Positions 1 to 7,526 of a DNA stretch of 47,134 nt are shown one piece after another. The stretch spans positions 1 through 47,134 of the forward strand of contig CAJGDO010000009.1 in the NCBI GenBank assembly GCA_904502225.1, given 5' to 3'. The stretch is from an uncultured Clostridia bacterium (GTDB lineage: Bacteria; Bacillota; Clostridia; Christensenellales; Borkfalkiaceae). Below the pieces are notes generated by a model that worked only from the letters and a program-made list of their open reading frames with translations, ran no database searches and was not told the origin of the DNA. A program made the translations under genes and the position numbers. Numbering within the stretch: the stretch's first letter is position 1; each line of letters opens with the position of its first letter.

Positions 1-1
1 C

Positions 2-2968
2 GCAGGCAAATACAACGTAGTATTATCGCTAAAAGAGAATAAAAACTACAAGTGGGAAAATGGAAATAGTGAAGATATAACTATTACATTTGAAATACTT
101 AAAGCGACAAACGTTTGGGAAACAGAACCAAGTATAATAAAAGAGTGGACTTTTGGGCAAGAAGTTGCACCAACAAGCCTTGGCAAAGCACTCTTTGGCG
201 ACGTTGTAGTTAAGTATTATCAAGGTGAAACCGAATTACAAGCAATGCCAGAAAATGCAGGCGAATACAAAGCAGTATTTGAAGTATTGGGCAACGCTAA
301 CTATACGGGCTTAAAAACAGAGATAACCTTTACCATTGAAAAGGCAAGCGTAGAAGTGCCAACTGTAAACACATACACGTTTGACGCAAATGAAAAGATA
401 TTTGTAAGTGAAACTGACTATTATACAGTAGAAAACGGCAAAGGAACAGAAGCAAAAACTTACAACATAATCTTAACCTTAAAAGACAAGGATAATTACA
501 AATGGCTAAATGGAAATAGTGAAGATATAACTTTAACGTTTGAAATTAAGCAAGCAACAAACAAATGGGAAGCCGAGCCAAGTTTAAGTAAAGATGAGTG
601 GGCATATAATGAAGAAAAAGCAACAGTGCAATTAGGCAAAGCACTCTTTGGTGACGTTGTAGTTAAGTATTATCAAGGTGAAACCGAATTACAAGCAATG
701 CCAACAAATGCAGGTGTATATAAGGCAGTATTTGAAGTATTAGGCAATGCTAACTATACGGGCTTAAAAACAGAGATAACCTTTACTATTGAAAAGGCAA
801 GCGTAGATGTGCCACAAGCACCAAACAGCAAAGAATATATTGGCAAGTGGCAAACGGCAGACGTTATAGAAAGTGAGCTTTACAAAGTTGAAAACGTTGG
901 TGGGGAAATCGTTGGTAATTATGACGTTGTTTATACGTTAAAAGACTCTGCGAACTATAAGTGGGCAGACGGAAAAGACGGGGCCCAAAGAACTTACGTG
1001 TTCACTATTACCAAGTCTAATAATGGTTGGGAACAAAGCCCAAGTATGATAAAAGAGTGGACTTTTGGGCAAGAAGTTGCACCAACAAGCCTTGGCAAAG
1101 CACTCTTTGGCGAAGTTTACGTCATATATTACGATGCAAATGAAAACGTTTTAAGTGAAATGCCAACAAACGCTGGCAAGTATTACGTAGAGTTTAAGGT
1201 AAACGGCAGTGACAACTATTTAGGGTTAAGTGAAAAAGTTGCTTTTGAAATTATGCCTTACCAGTTAGAGTTTGAAATTTTAGAAAACAACAACGTTTAC
1301 TATGAAAACCTAATAACCCTTGCGGATGTTAATAATTTTGTAAAATTGAACAGAGAAGTTGATGGCGAATATACGCTTGAAATTGCAAAAGGTAAAATAA
1401 TAACTGATGGCAAAATAAACGCAATCGTTAAGTTTATCCCAACAAGTTCTAACTATGCAACGGCTCAAATAGATAACCTTTCGATAAGCGTTTATGAAGT
1501 TGCATATATTGGCGTAAATTACTATGGCTCTATTGAAAGTGCATTATCAAAAGCCGTGAAGAATGACAAAGTTTGGGTTAAGGCTGGCATATCTGTGACT
1601 ATTGAAGAAGATTGCACAATTCCATCAGGCGTGACCTTAAACGTGCCATATGAAAACGATGTAATGAATTCAGATGGGAAGGCTACTTTAAGCACAACCA
1701 GTACTGATCATAGCAACGCTTATCTTACAAACTTAAACGTTTTAACAGTTATTACCATTAACGAAGGAATTACCCTAACAAATAACGGAACGCTTAAAGT
1801 CGCAGGCGAATTATCTGGTGGTGCTGGAGGGCTTCCATATGCAGGGCATACGGCAGGAGATTGTGCAAAAATTGTCATGAAAACTGATGCTAAAATTCAT
1901 AACTTTGGCACGATTAACCTATTTGGCTTGATTGTGGAAGAAAATGATAATGATGGGAAAGGTAATGGCAGTCAGGTAATAGTAGATGGTGGCAATCTAT
2001 ATATTCCGTTTGTAGTTCGTGATTTTAGGGGCGGAACGTATATGAGGCAGTTGTATTCAAACACTTCTGCGACAGCATTTAACGAATTTGAGTTAAGGAA
2101 CATAACTTCGCTTGTAAAAGTTCAAAACAGTGCAAACGTATATGGCTATGCAAACCTTTATGCAGGGTCTATGCATAATGCAACAACCATCGCATTGGTC
2201 AGCACAAAAGAAAATGCGGTTATACATTTTAAAGATAATAGCGGTTCTTTAACAGCAAAATACAATATTGTTGGTGGCTATCAAGAGCAAGAACAAGATA
2301 ATATTAAGGATGCTTGGGCAGATGGCATTATGAATATAGAAATTTTTGGTGATGCGACGGCAGACCCAATGTCTATGACAATTCAACTTGTTTATAAAAT
2401 CACAACGGCAACAGTGTTCTTCCCATTGACTTGGAGAATGAGGATAAGCCTTTATAATGGCGAATATACGATGGGATATAAGTATAAGTTGATGCCAGGG
2501 CACGTGTTTACCGTAGGTGCAGGTGCAAGGGTATCTATCTCAACGCTTACCGTTTACACACAAGAAGGTTTTGCTACCATAGAACAGCCGTTTAACGTTC
2601 CAAAAACACATTACATAAACAAAGCAACAGACGTTGTAGATGCAAAGTGTATTGTAGAAAACGGCGGAACGCTAAAAATATTGACTGCTGTTGGTGGGGA
2701 CATCACAATTGATGAAGGCGGGCAAATATTATATTCTGCTACTAAATCAGTTTGGACGTGTAGTAGGTGTAAAAGCGAATATTACGTTGAAACAAGTAAA
2801 TGTGGAAAGGACTTCTTGTGTGGCATTCTTGGTAAAATATCAAAAAGTGAAATAGAAGTTCCTGTTTTAACAAGCGTCACAAGTTATGAAGGAATAGCGT
2901 ATGCAGTTGAAGATTACGACCAAGCAGAACTTGTGTTTGACCTTTCAATTAATGGTGTTAAACAATAA
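2..2968 (+). CDS. Secreted MBG/Ig-like repeat protein, 5'-truncated by window edge
   Basis: The reading frame is open from base 2, so the first ATG (245) is internal and the true start lies before the window. The visible part is about 988 residues. The first ~400 residues are tandem Ig-like modules of the MBG type, each with a Trp-containing linker, an NAG(E/V/K)Y motif and an NY(K/T)(W/G) motif. The next ~500 residues are beta-rich and look like a beta-helix or adhesin passenger. Near the end is a four-Cys cluster beginning WTCSRC that could bind zinc. There is no LPXTG motif or C-terminal membrane anchor, so retention at the surface, if any, must use the missing N-terminus or non-covalent binding. 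Family knowledge suggests a large surface adhesin or glycan-binding protein; the exact function is unknown. An intrinsic terminator follows directly. Confidence 0.75.
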   Translation, partial: AGKYNVVLSLKENKNYKWENGNSEDITITFEILKATNVWETEPSIIKEWTFGQEVAPTSLGKALFGDVVVKYYQGETELQAMPENAGEYKAVFEVLGNANYTGLKTEITFTIEKASVEVPTVNTYTFDANEKIFVSETDYYTVENGKGTEAKTYNIILTLKDKDNYKWLNGNSEDITLTFEIKQATNKWEAEPSLSKDEWAYNEEKATVQLGKALFGDVVVKYYQGETELQAMPTNAGVYKAVFEVLGNANYTGLKTEITFTIEKASVDVPQAPNSKEYIGKWQTADVIESELYKVENVGGEIVGNYDVVYTLKDSANYKWADGKDGAQRTYVFTITKSNNGWEQSPSMIKEWTFGQEVAPTSLGKALFGEVYVIYYDANENVLSEMPTNAGKYYVEFKVNGSDNYLGLSEKVAFEIMPYQLEFEILENNNVYYENLITLADVNNFVKLNREVDGEYTLEIAKGKIITDGKINAIVKFIPTSSNYATAQIDNLSISVYEVAYIGVNYYGSIESALSKAVKNDKVWVKAGISVTIEEDCTIPSGVTLNVPYENDVMNSDGKATLSTTSTDHSNAYLTNLNVLTVITINEGITLTNNGTLKVAGELSGGAGGLPYAGHTAGDCAKIVMKTDAKIHNFGTINLFGLIVEENDNDGKGNGSQVIVDGGNLYIPFVVRDFRGGTYMRQLYSNTSATAFNEFELRNITSLVKVQNSANVYGYANLYAGSMHNATTIALVSTKENAVIHFKDNSGSLTAKYNIVGGYQEQEQDNIKDAWADGIMNIEIFGDATADPMSMTIQLVYKITTATVFFPLTWRMRISLYNGEYTMGYKYKLMPGHVFTVGAGARVSISTLTVYTQEGFATIEQPFNVPKTHYINKATDVVDAKCIVENGGTLKILTAVGGDITIDEGGQILYSATKSVWTCSRCKSEYYVETSKCGKDFLCGILGKISKSEIEVPVLTSVTSYEGIAYAVEDYDQAELVFDLSINGVKQ
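139..201 (+). repeat. 63-bp perfect direct repeat, copy 1
   Basis: Identical to 1051-1113 (offset 912 bp, in frame). It encodes the module start around KEWTFGQEVAPTSLGKALFG. It overlaps the 182-360 repeat, so the modules are chimeric mosaics of one another. Confidence 0.85.
182..360 (+). repeat. Direct repeat, copy 1 (Ig-like module)
   Basis: This ~179-bp segment recurs 453 bp downstream (635-813) with only scattered, mostly third-position, differences. It encodes the LGKALFGDVVVKYYQG to ASVEVP part of a module. The near identity at DNA level indicates recent duplication or gene conversion. Confidence 0.85.
635..813 (+). repeat. Direct repeat, copy 2 (Ig-like module)
   Basis: Second copy of the 182-360 segment, offset exactly 453 bp (151 codons), so the duplication keeps the reading frame. 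Confidence 0.85.
1051..1113 (+). repeat. 63-bp perfect direct repeat, copy 2
   Basis: Second perfect copy of 139-201. After it the two modules diverge sharply (GDVVVKYYQG against GEVYVIYYDA). Confidence 0.85.
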
Positions 2969-2984
2969 TGCAATTATTCACAAT

Positions 2985-3011
2985 AAAATGCCGAGACAAT
3001 CTCGGCATTTT
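2985..3011 (+). terminator. Intrinsic terminator of the MBG protein gene
   Basis: Perfect 12-bp stem (2985-2996 with 3000-3011), 3-nt loop, T-rich 3' side, 17 nt after the stop codon. Confidence 0.85.
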
Positions 3012-3022
3012 GTTTATATAAA

Positions 3023-3052
3023 TTGACATATGTAAACATAAAAGAGTATAAT
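3023..3052 (+). promoter_or_regulatory. Promoter of the MocR-type gene with embedded palindrome
   Basis: TTGACA (3023-3028), 18-nt spacer, TATAAT (3047-3052). The -35 overlaps a near-perfect palindrome TTGACATATGTAAA (3023-3036) that resembles a sequence in the next gene's promoter, so it is a candidate autoregulatory operator. Confidence 0.6.
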
Positions 3053-3068
3053 AAAAAAGAAAAAAATT

Positions 3069-4154
3069 ATGAAAAACGATATTGAAAAAAACACAAAACC
3101 AAAATATTTGCAAATTTACAAAAAAATCAAAAGCGATATTATAGCCAAAGCCTATCCGTTCAATGCAAAACTTCCGTCAAAACGCACGTTAAGTGAGCAG
3201 TTGTCGGTCAGTGTTATAACCATTGAACACGCATACGAATTGCTTGTTCAAGAGGGGTATATCGAGCCAAAAGCAAAGAGTGGGTATTACGTTATTTATA
3301 AGCAAGCCGATTTTATTTCGCAACAACCTTTTGAAGAAGATTTGGGCGAAAGCGTTGTAGAAAGGCGTGCCGTTAATAATGATAACGTCTTTCCATTTTC
3401 AGTTTTGACAAAAACAATGCGAAAGGTCATTTTAGATTATGGCGAAAATTTGCTTGATAAAAGCCATTATAAAGGTTGTTTAAGTTTTAGAAAGGCGATA
3501 TGTCAATATCTAAAAAGAAGCGTGGGCATAAACGCCACCACAGAGCAAGTTGTTGTAGGTGCAGGGGCGGAATATCTTTATTCGCTTATAATTCAGTTAA
3601 TAGGCAAAGATAGATTTTATGCGATAGAAACTCCATCTTACGAAAAGATAGAAAAGGTTTATTCGGCAAATGGCGTAAGGGTGGAAAAATTAGCGTTAGG
3701 TGCAAACGGAATTAAGACGGGCGAACTGTCTTCTTCAACAGCAAGCGTTTTACATACCACGCCTTATAACAGTTTCCCAAGTTTAATAACGGCAAGTGCA
3801 AGTAAACGCCAAGAATATTTACAGTGGGCAAAAAATAGAAATGGATACATTATAGAAGACAACTATGATTCCGAACTAACCGTTTCTAAAAAGCACGAAG
3901 AAACTTTATATTCGCTAACCTTAAACGATAACGTGTTTTACGTCAACACCTTTTCAAAAACAATTTCGCCATCGTTAAGGGTTGGGTACTTGGTTTTGCC
4001 AAAACATATGGTTGAAACTTTTGATAAAAACCTATCCTTTTATTCGTGCACGGTGCCCGTTTTCGAGCAATACGTTATAGAAAACTTGCTTAATAGCGGT
4101 GAATTTGAAAGACACGTTAATAGGGTTAGACGCCAAAGAAGAAAAAATATCTGA
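3069..4154 (+). CDS. MocR/PdxR-type GntR regulator with aminotransferase domain, C-terminally short
   Basis: Residues 1-75 form a GntR winged helix (SKRTLSEQLSVS recognition region). Residues ~110-361 are a fold-type I aminotransferase-like domain with the PLP lysine in FSKTISPSLRVGY (K297). MocR proteins use this domain as a ligand sensor, usually for PLP. The gene sits 87 bp before a pyridoxal-type kinase, which fits a PdxR role in vitamin B6 control; this is inferred from context. Family members are about 450-490 residues, but this one stops at 361 just after the FERHVNRVRRQRR helix, so the C-terminal small subdomain (~90-100 residues, with the arginine that usually binds the substrate carboxylate) is missing. 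Reading the other frames downstream restores at most eight residues, so it is a real truncation rather than one frameshift. It may be a decayed gene or a stripped-down sensor. No good Shine-Dalgarno is seen. Confidence 0.8.
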   Translation: MKNDIEKNTKPKYLQIYKKIKSDIIAKAYPFNAKLPSKRTLSEQLSVSVITIEHAYELLVQEGYIEPKAKSGYYVIYKQADFISQQPFEEDLGESVVERRAVNNDNVFPFSVLTKTMRKVILDYGENLLDKSHYKGCLSFRKAICQYLKRSVGINATTEQVVVGAGAEYLYSLIIQLIGKDRFYAIETPSYEKIEKVYSANGVRVEKLALGANGIKTGELSSSTASVLHTTPYNSFPSLITASASKRQEYLQWAKNRNGYIIEDNYDSELTVSKKHEETLYSLTLNDNVFYVNTFSKTISPSLRVGYLVLPKHMVETFDKNLSFYSCTVPVFEQYVIENLLNSGEFERHVNRVRRQRRKNI

Positions 4155-4181
4155 CCTTATAAAAAATGTTTGAACTGATTA

Positions 4182-4210
4182 TTTACATATATTCAAAATT
4201 GTGTTATAAT
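4182..4210 (+). promoter_or_regulatory. Promoter of the pyridoxal-type kinase gene
   Basis: TTTACA (4182-4187), 17-nt spacer, TATAAT (4205-4210). The -35 lies in TTTACATAT, which matches a half-site of the palindrome in the upstream regulator's promoter and suggests co-regulation. Confidence 0.65.
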
Positions 4211-4241
4211 CAAGAAAAACAATAAAAAGGACTGACAAAAA

Positions 4242-5072
4242 ATGGATTATAAAAGAGTTTTAACAATTCAAGATATTTCGTGTGTTGGGCAATGTTCAAT
4301 GACGGTGGCATTGCCAATTTTATCGGCTTGTGGGCTTGAAACGGCAATATTGCCATCGGCAGTTTTATCAACGCATACTGCTGGCTTTACGGGTTTTACG
4401 GTTAGAGATTTAGCCGATGATATGCCAAGCATAAATGCTCATTGGGTAAAAGAAAATATTAAGTTTGACGCTGTTTACACGGGTTATTTGGGGAGCAAAA
4501 AGCAAATTGACTATGTCTTAAACATTTGCAAAACAACCTTAAAAGAAAAGGGCTTATTTATCGTTGACCCAGCACTTGCAGATAACGGCAAACTTTATTA
4601 TGGCTTTGATGATGAATACGTAAACGAAAACAAAAAACTTATAAAGTTTGCTGATTACGTGTTGCCAAACATAACCGAGGCTTGCTTTTTAACGGGAATT
4701 GAATATAAAGAAGAATATGATAGAGAGTATATCGATAGTTTGGTTTTAGGGCTAAAAGAACTTGGTGCTAAAAACGTTATAATAACCGGCGTTTCTTTTG
4801 AAAAGGGAAAGACGGGCATAATGGTTTATGAAAATGAAAAATATTCTTATTATGAACACCAAAAAATGCCAAACAGTTGCCACGGTACAGGCGATATCTA
4901 TTCATCAGCGTTTGTTGGTGCATTAATGAATGGCAAGTCGGCTTATGAAAGTGCAAAGATTGCTGGCGATTACGTGGTTGATTGCATAAGGGCAACTGCT
5001 GGGGATAAAGACCACTGGTATGGTGCAAAATTTGAACCTGTGTTAAAGAACTTAATTGAAAAAGTAAGATAA
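4242..5072 (+). CDS. Pyridoxal/pyridoxamine kinase (PfkB/ThiD-like family)
   Basis: A 276-residue ribokinase-fold kinase that should phosphorylate pyridoxal, pyridoxamine or pyridoxine to feed the PLP salvage pathway in the cytosol. The N-terminal IQDISCVGQCS segment and the anion-hole motif HGTGD (residues 214-218, catalytic Asp218) are typical of PdxK/PdxY and the HMP kinase ThiD. The length matches the clostridial pyridoxamine kinase group. The neighbouring MocR regulator favours B6 over thiamine pyrimidine as the pathway. It has its own promoter and terminator. HMP kinase is the main alternative. Confidence 0.85.
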   Translation: MDYKRVLTIQDISCVGQCSMTVALPILSACGLETAILPSAVLSTHTAGFTGFTVRDLADDMPSINAHWVKENIKFDAVYTGYLGSKKQIDYVLNICKTTLKEKGLFIVDPALADNGKLYYGFDDEYVNENKKLIKFADYVLPNITEACFLTGIEYKEEYDREYIDSLVLGLKELGAKNVIITGVSFEKGKTGIMVYENEKYSYYEHQKMPNSCHGTGDIYSSAFVGALMNGKSAYESAKIAGDYVVDCIRATAGDKDHWYGAKFEPVLKNLIEKVR

Positions 5073-5084
5073 TAACCTACATAA

Positions 5085-5109
5085 AAAAGAGCGAGTTTTT
5101 CGCTCTTTT
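5085..5109 (+). terminator. Intrinsic terminator after the kinase gene
   Basis: GC-core stem AGAGCG/CGCTCT extended by A:T pairs (5085-5093 with 5101-5109), 7-nt loop, then a T-rich run. Confidence 0.85.
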
Positions 5110-5134
5110 ATTTTTTTACTATTTTATATTTTTT

Positions 5135-5163
5135 GTATAAAAACAAATTAAATTGATATACTA
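5135..5163 (+). promoter_or_regulatory. Candidate forespore (sigma-F/sigma-G-type) promoter of sigG
   Basis: GTATA at 5135-5139, 17-nt spacer, TATACTA at 5157-5163. This resembles the known GYATR / CATNNTA forespore pattern, with one mismatch in the -10, and no good housekeeping -35 is present. Autoregulation of sigG by such a promoter is known in Bacillus. Confidence 0.5.
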
Positions 5164-5198
5164 ACCTTACCCTTGCTTTTTACATAGGGGGTGATATT

Positions 5199-5969
5199 AT
5201 AAATAAAGTCGTTATATGTGGGGTTGACACGTCAACTCTTCCAAAACTTAAAGAAAAAGATGCTTTTGAACTTTTAAAAAGGGCAAAGGCTGGCGATGAA
5301 AGTGCAAGGGAAGAATTTATTATAGCAAACATGCGTCTTGTTTTATCGGTTATAAAGCGTTTTTGGAGCAAGAAAAAGAGTTCAGACGACGTTTTCCAAG
5401 CAGGGTGCATAGGCTTAATCAAAGCCATTGATAACTTTGACTTAAAATTTGACGTAAAGTTTTCAACCTATGCCGTGCCTATGATTATTGGCGAGATTAA
5501 AAGATTACTTCGTGATGGAAATTCAATGCGAATTTCAAGAAGTATAAGGGATACGGCTTATCAAGTTCTAAAAACAAGGGGCGAACTTGAAAAAGAAGAT
5601 AAAGATGCAAGTTTAGAAAACGTTGCAAGCCAAATGAACGTTGCTTTAAGTGAAGTGGTTTATGCCCTTGACGCTATATCGGACACAGTTTCGCTTTATG
5701 ACCCTGTTTTCAATAAAAATGGCGACGAACTATTATTGGTTGACCAAATAGGCGATGAAAAATGCACTGATGAAAATTGGACGGAAAAGGTTGCCATTGA
5801 CAGTGCGATTAACCTTTTGGGAGATAGGGAAAGAAAAATAGTTTATTTAAGGTATTATGAGGGTAAAACACAAACCGAGATAAGCGAACAAGTGGGCATA
5901 TCCCAAGCCCAAGTTTCAAGGTTGGAAAAAACCGCTTTAAGAGATATTAAAAACTTAATAAGAGTATAA
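5199..5969 (+). CDS. sigG: RNA polymerase sporulation sigma factor SigG
   Basis: Late forespore sigma-70 family factor (about 256 residues; B. subtilis SigG has 260). The SigG-specific N-terminus NKVVICGVDTSTLPKL is encoded from 5202, so the first ATG at 5331 is internal (in NMRLVLSVIKRF) and would delete the start of region 2. Region 2 has FSTYAVPMIIGEIKR; region 4 ends with the helix-turn-helix GISQAQVSRLEK. No ATG, GTG or TTG lies in frame near the N-terminus. A strong Shine-Dalgarno (AGGGGGTGA, 5186-5194) places initiation at ATA 5199 (7-nt spacing) or ATT 5196 (4 nt). Either a rare start codon is used or a one-base indel hides GTG 5191. No spoIIGA/sigE cluster is beside it. Confidence 0.88.
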   Translation: MNKVVICGVDTSTLPKLKEKDAFELLKRAKAGDESAREEFIIANMRLVLSVIKRFWSKKKSSDDVFQAGCIGLIKAIDNFDLKFDVKFSTYAVPMIIGEIKRLLRDGNSMRISRSIRDTAYQVLKTRGELEKEDKDASLENVASQMNVALSEVVYALDAISDTVSLYDPVFNKNGDELLLVDQIGDEKCTDENWTEKVAIDSAINLLGDRERKIVYLRYYEGKTQTEISEQVGISQAQVSRLEKTALRDIKNLIRV

Positions 5970-5973
5970 AAAG

Positions 5974-6003
5974 AAAAACTCCATCATTCTTGATGGAGTT
6001 TTT
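5974..6003. terminator. Bidirectional terminator between sigG and serS
   Basis: Perfect 13-bp stem AAAAACTCCATCA/TGATGGAGTTTTT with a 4-nt loop. The A run on one side and T run on the other serve both convergent genes. Confidence 0.85.
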
Positions 6004-6026
6004 TAATTTCAATATATGCTCATATA

Positions 6027-7307
6027 TTACTTAATAACAGTTTGTCCGCCCATAAATGGTCTTAACACTTCTGGAATTGTAATTGAGCCGTCTTCATTTT
6101 GGTATTGTTCAATGATTGCAGGGAAAACTCTGCTTGTTGCTAAACCAGAACCGTTTAATGTGTGTAAAAATGCAGGTTTACCAGTTTTTGAATCACGATA
6201 CTTGGTGTTGTTTCTTCTTGCTTGATAATCGTTTGCATTAGAAACAGAAGAAACTTCCTTATATATGCCCATACTTGGAATCCAAACTTCAATATCGTAA
6301 GTTCTTGCCATTGATGCAGAGCAATCGCCAGCAGCAAGTTTACTAATTCTAAAGTGAAGCCCCAACTTTTCAATCAAACTTGCAGCCTTGTCAACCAATT
6401 CGTTGAAGGCTTCCATAGAGCGTTCTGGGTGAGCGTATTGCACCATTTCAACTTTATTAAATTGGTGACCTCTAATCATACCACGTTCTTCTGCTCTATA
6501 AGAGCCTGCCTCTTTACGATAGCAAGGCGTGTAAGCAAAGAATTTCATTGGTAGTTTAGCCTCGTCAATAATTTCGCCTGCATACATATTAACTAACGCC
6601 GTTTCAGCGGTAGGGAGCATAAAGCGGTTTTTCTTTCTATCTTCATCAACGTCAAGCCAGTAAACTTCATCAGAGAATTTAGGGAATTGACCAGCACCAA
6701 AACCACAGTTATAGCCTAATTGGTGGGGTGGCAAAATAAATTCATAACCGTCTTTAAGGTGTTCGCTAATAAAGAAGTTAAGAAGTGCCCATTCTAACCT
6801 AGCACCTTCGCCACGGTATAACCAATATCCACCGCCAGAAAGTTTTGTGCCTCTTTGATAATCGATAATGCCAAGTTTTGTGCAAAGGTCAACGTGGTTT
6901 TGCATAGGGAAAGAAAATTCAGGCTTTTTGCCAACTTCTTTTATTACCTTATTGTTTTCTTTTTCGCCTGCAAGCAAGTCCTCATCAGGAATATTTGGCA
7001 TACGAGAAAGAAGGTCAAAAACCTTATCTTCTAACTCTTTAATTTTAGCGTCGCTTTCAGCAATTTTGTCGCCAAGCGTTCTCATTTCATTAAAGATTTC
7101 ATCAACAGGAAGACCTTGCTTTTTTAATTGTGGGATTTGAGCGGAAACCTTGTTTTTTTGTGCTTTAAGTTGTTCAACTTCGCCCACCAAAGCCCTACGC
7201 TCTTTATCGAGAGAAAGAACAGTGTCAAAATCAGCAACAAAACCCTTTCTTGACAAAAGTTCTGCAATCTTTTCTTTATTGTCTTGAATTTTTCTTAAAT
7301 CTAACAT
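6027..7307 (-). CDS. serS: Seryl-tRNA synthetase
   Basis: Cytosolic class II synthetase charging tRNA-Ser (and tRNA-Sec where present), 426 residues, normal length. The N-terminal coiled-coil arm (residues ~25-100, including RRALVGEVEQLKAQKNKVSA) contacts the tRNA long arm. The catalytic core carries the motif 2 region CYRKEAGSYRAEERGMIRGH and a C-terminal motif 3 (NGSGLATSR). I chose the ATG at 7307 (MLDLRKIQDN) because GGAG lies six bases upstream; the longer frame from TTG 7322 would run through that site. Transcribed alone from its own promoter, convergent with sigG. Confidence 0.95.
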   Translation of the reverse strand: MLDLRKIQDNKEKIAELLSRKGFVADFDTVLSLDKERRALVGEVEQLKAQKNKVSAQIPQLKKQGLPVDEIFNEMRTLGDKIAESDAKIKELEDKVFDLLSRMPNIPDEDLLAGEKENNKVIKEVGKKPEFSFPMQNHVDLCTKLGIIDYQRGTKLSGGGYWLYRGEGARLEWALLNFFISEHLKDGYEFILPPHQLGYNCGFGAGQFPKFSDEVYWLDVDEDRKKNRFMLPTAETALVNMYAGEIIDEAKLPMKFFAYTPCYRKEAGSYRAEERGMIRGHQFNKVEMVQYAHPERSMEAFNELVDKAASLIEKLGLHFRISKLAAGDCSASMARTYDIEVWIPSMGIYKEVSSVSNANDYQARRNNTKYRDSKTGKPAFLHTLNGSGLATSRVFPAIIEQYQNEDGSITIPEVLRPFMGGQTVIK

Positions 7308-7342
7308 ATTGAACTCCAACAAGAATTTTTTAAGTTGTTTTA

Positions 7343-7371
7343 ATTATAACTTTATTTTCAAATAAAATCAA
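7343..7371 (-). promoter_or_regulatory. serS promoter
   Basis: On the minus strand TTGATT (7366-7371), 17-nt spacer, TATAAT (7343-7348), about 30 bp upstream of the start codon. No T-box leader is present. Confidence 0.6.
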
Positions 7372-7407
7372 TAATTTTGTTAAACATTTACACAAAATAT
7401 TCACAAT

Positions 7408-7425
7408 TTACTAAATATTTAGTAA
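7408..7425. promoter_or_regulatory. 18-bp perfect palindrome, candidate operator
   Basis: TTACTAAATATTTAGTAA lies between divergent serS and the DeoR-type gene. It is flanked by TTTACACA (7387-7394) / TGTGTAAA (7430-7437) and ATTCACAA (7399-7406) / TTGTGAAT (7451-7458) inverted pairs. Likely a transcription-factor binding zone, possibly for the DeoR protein itself. Confidence 0.5.
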
Positions 7426-7526
7426 GTGCTGTGTAAAATTAACAAAAAAGTTGTGAATTTTTATCTTTAATTGTTGCTTTAAGTTGGCTTTTAGTGTAAA
7501 ATATACTATAAACCAAGGAGGGAATT

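Noticed and set aside
2249..2503. Antisense reading frames within the large exoprotein and housekeeping genes
   Set aside because: They lack ribosome binding sites and protein-like composition, and they mirror well-supported genes on the other strand.
4142..4241. Simple frameshift ending the MocR-type gene
   Set aside because: All three forward frames were read after the stop; the longest extension adds about eight residues before another stop, so a single indel cannot restore the missing domain.
5331..5969. SigG starting at ATG 5331
   Set aside because: It would remove the conserved NKVVICGVDTSTLPKL segment and the start of region 2, and it has no ribosome binding site; the frame is open and SigG-like further upstream.
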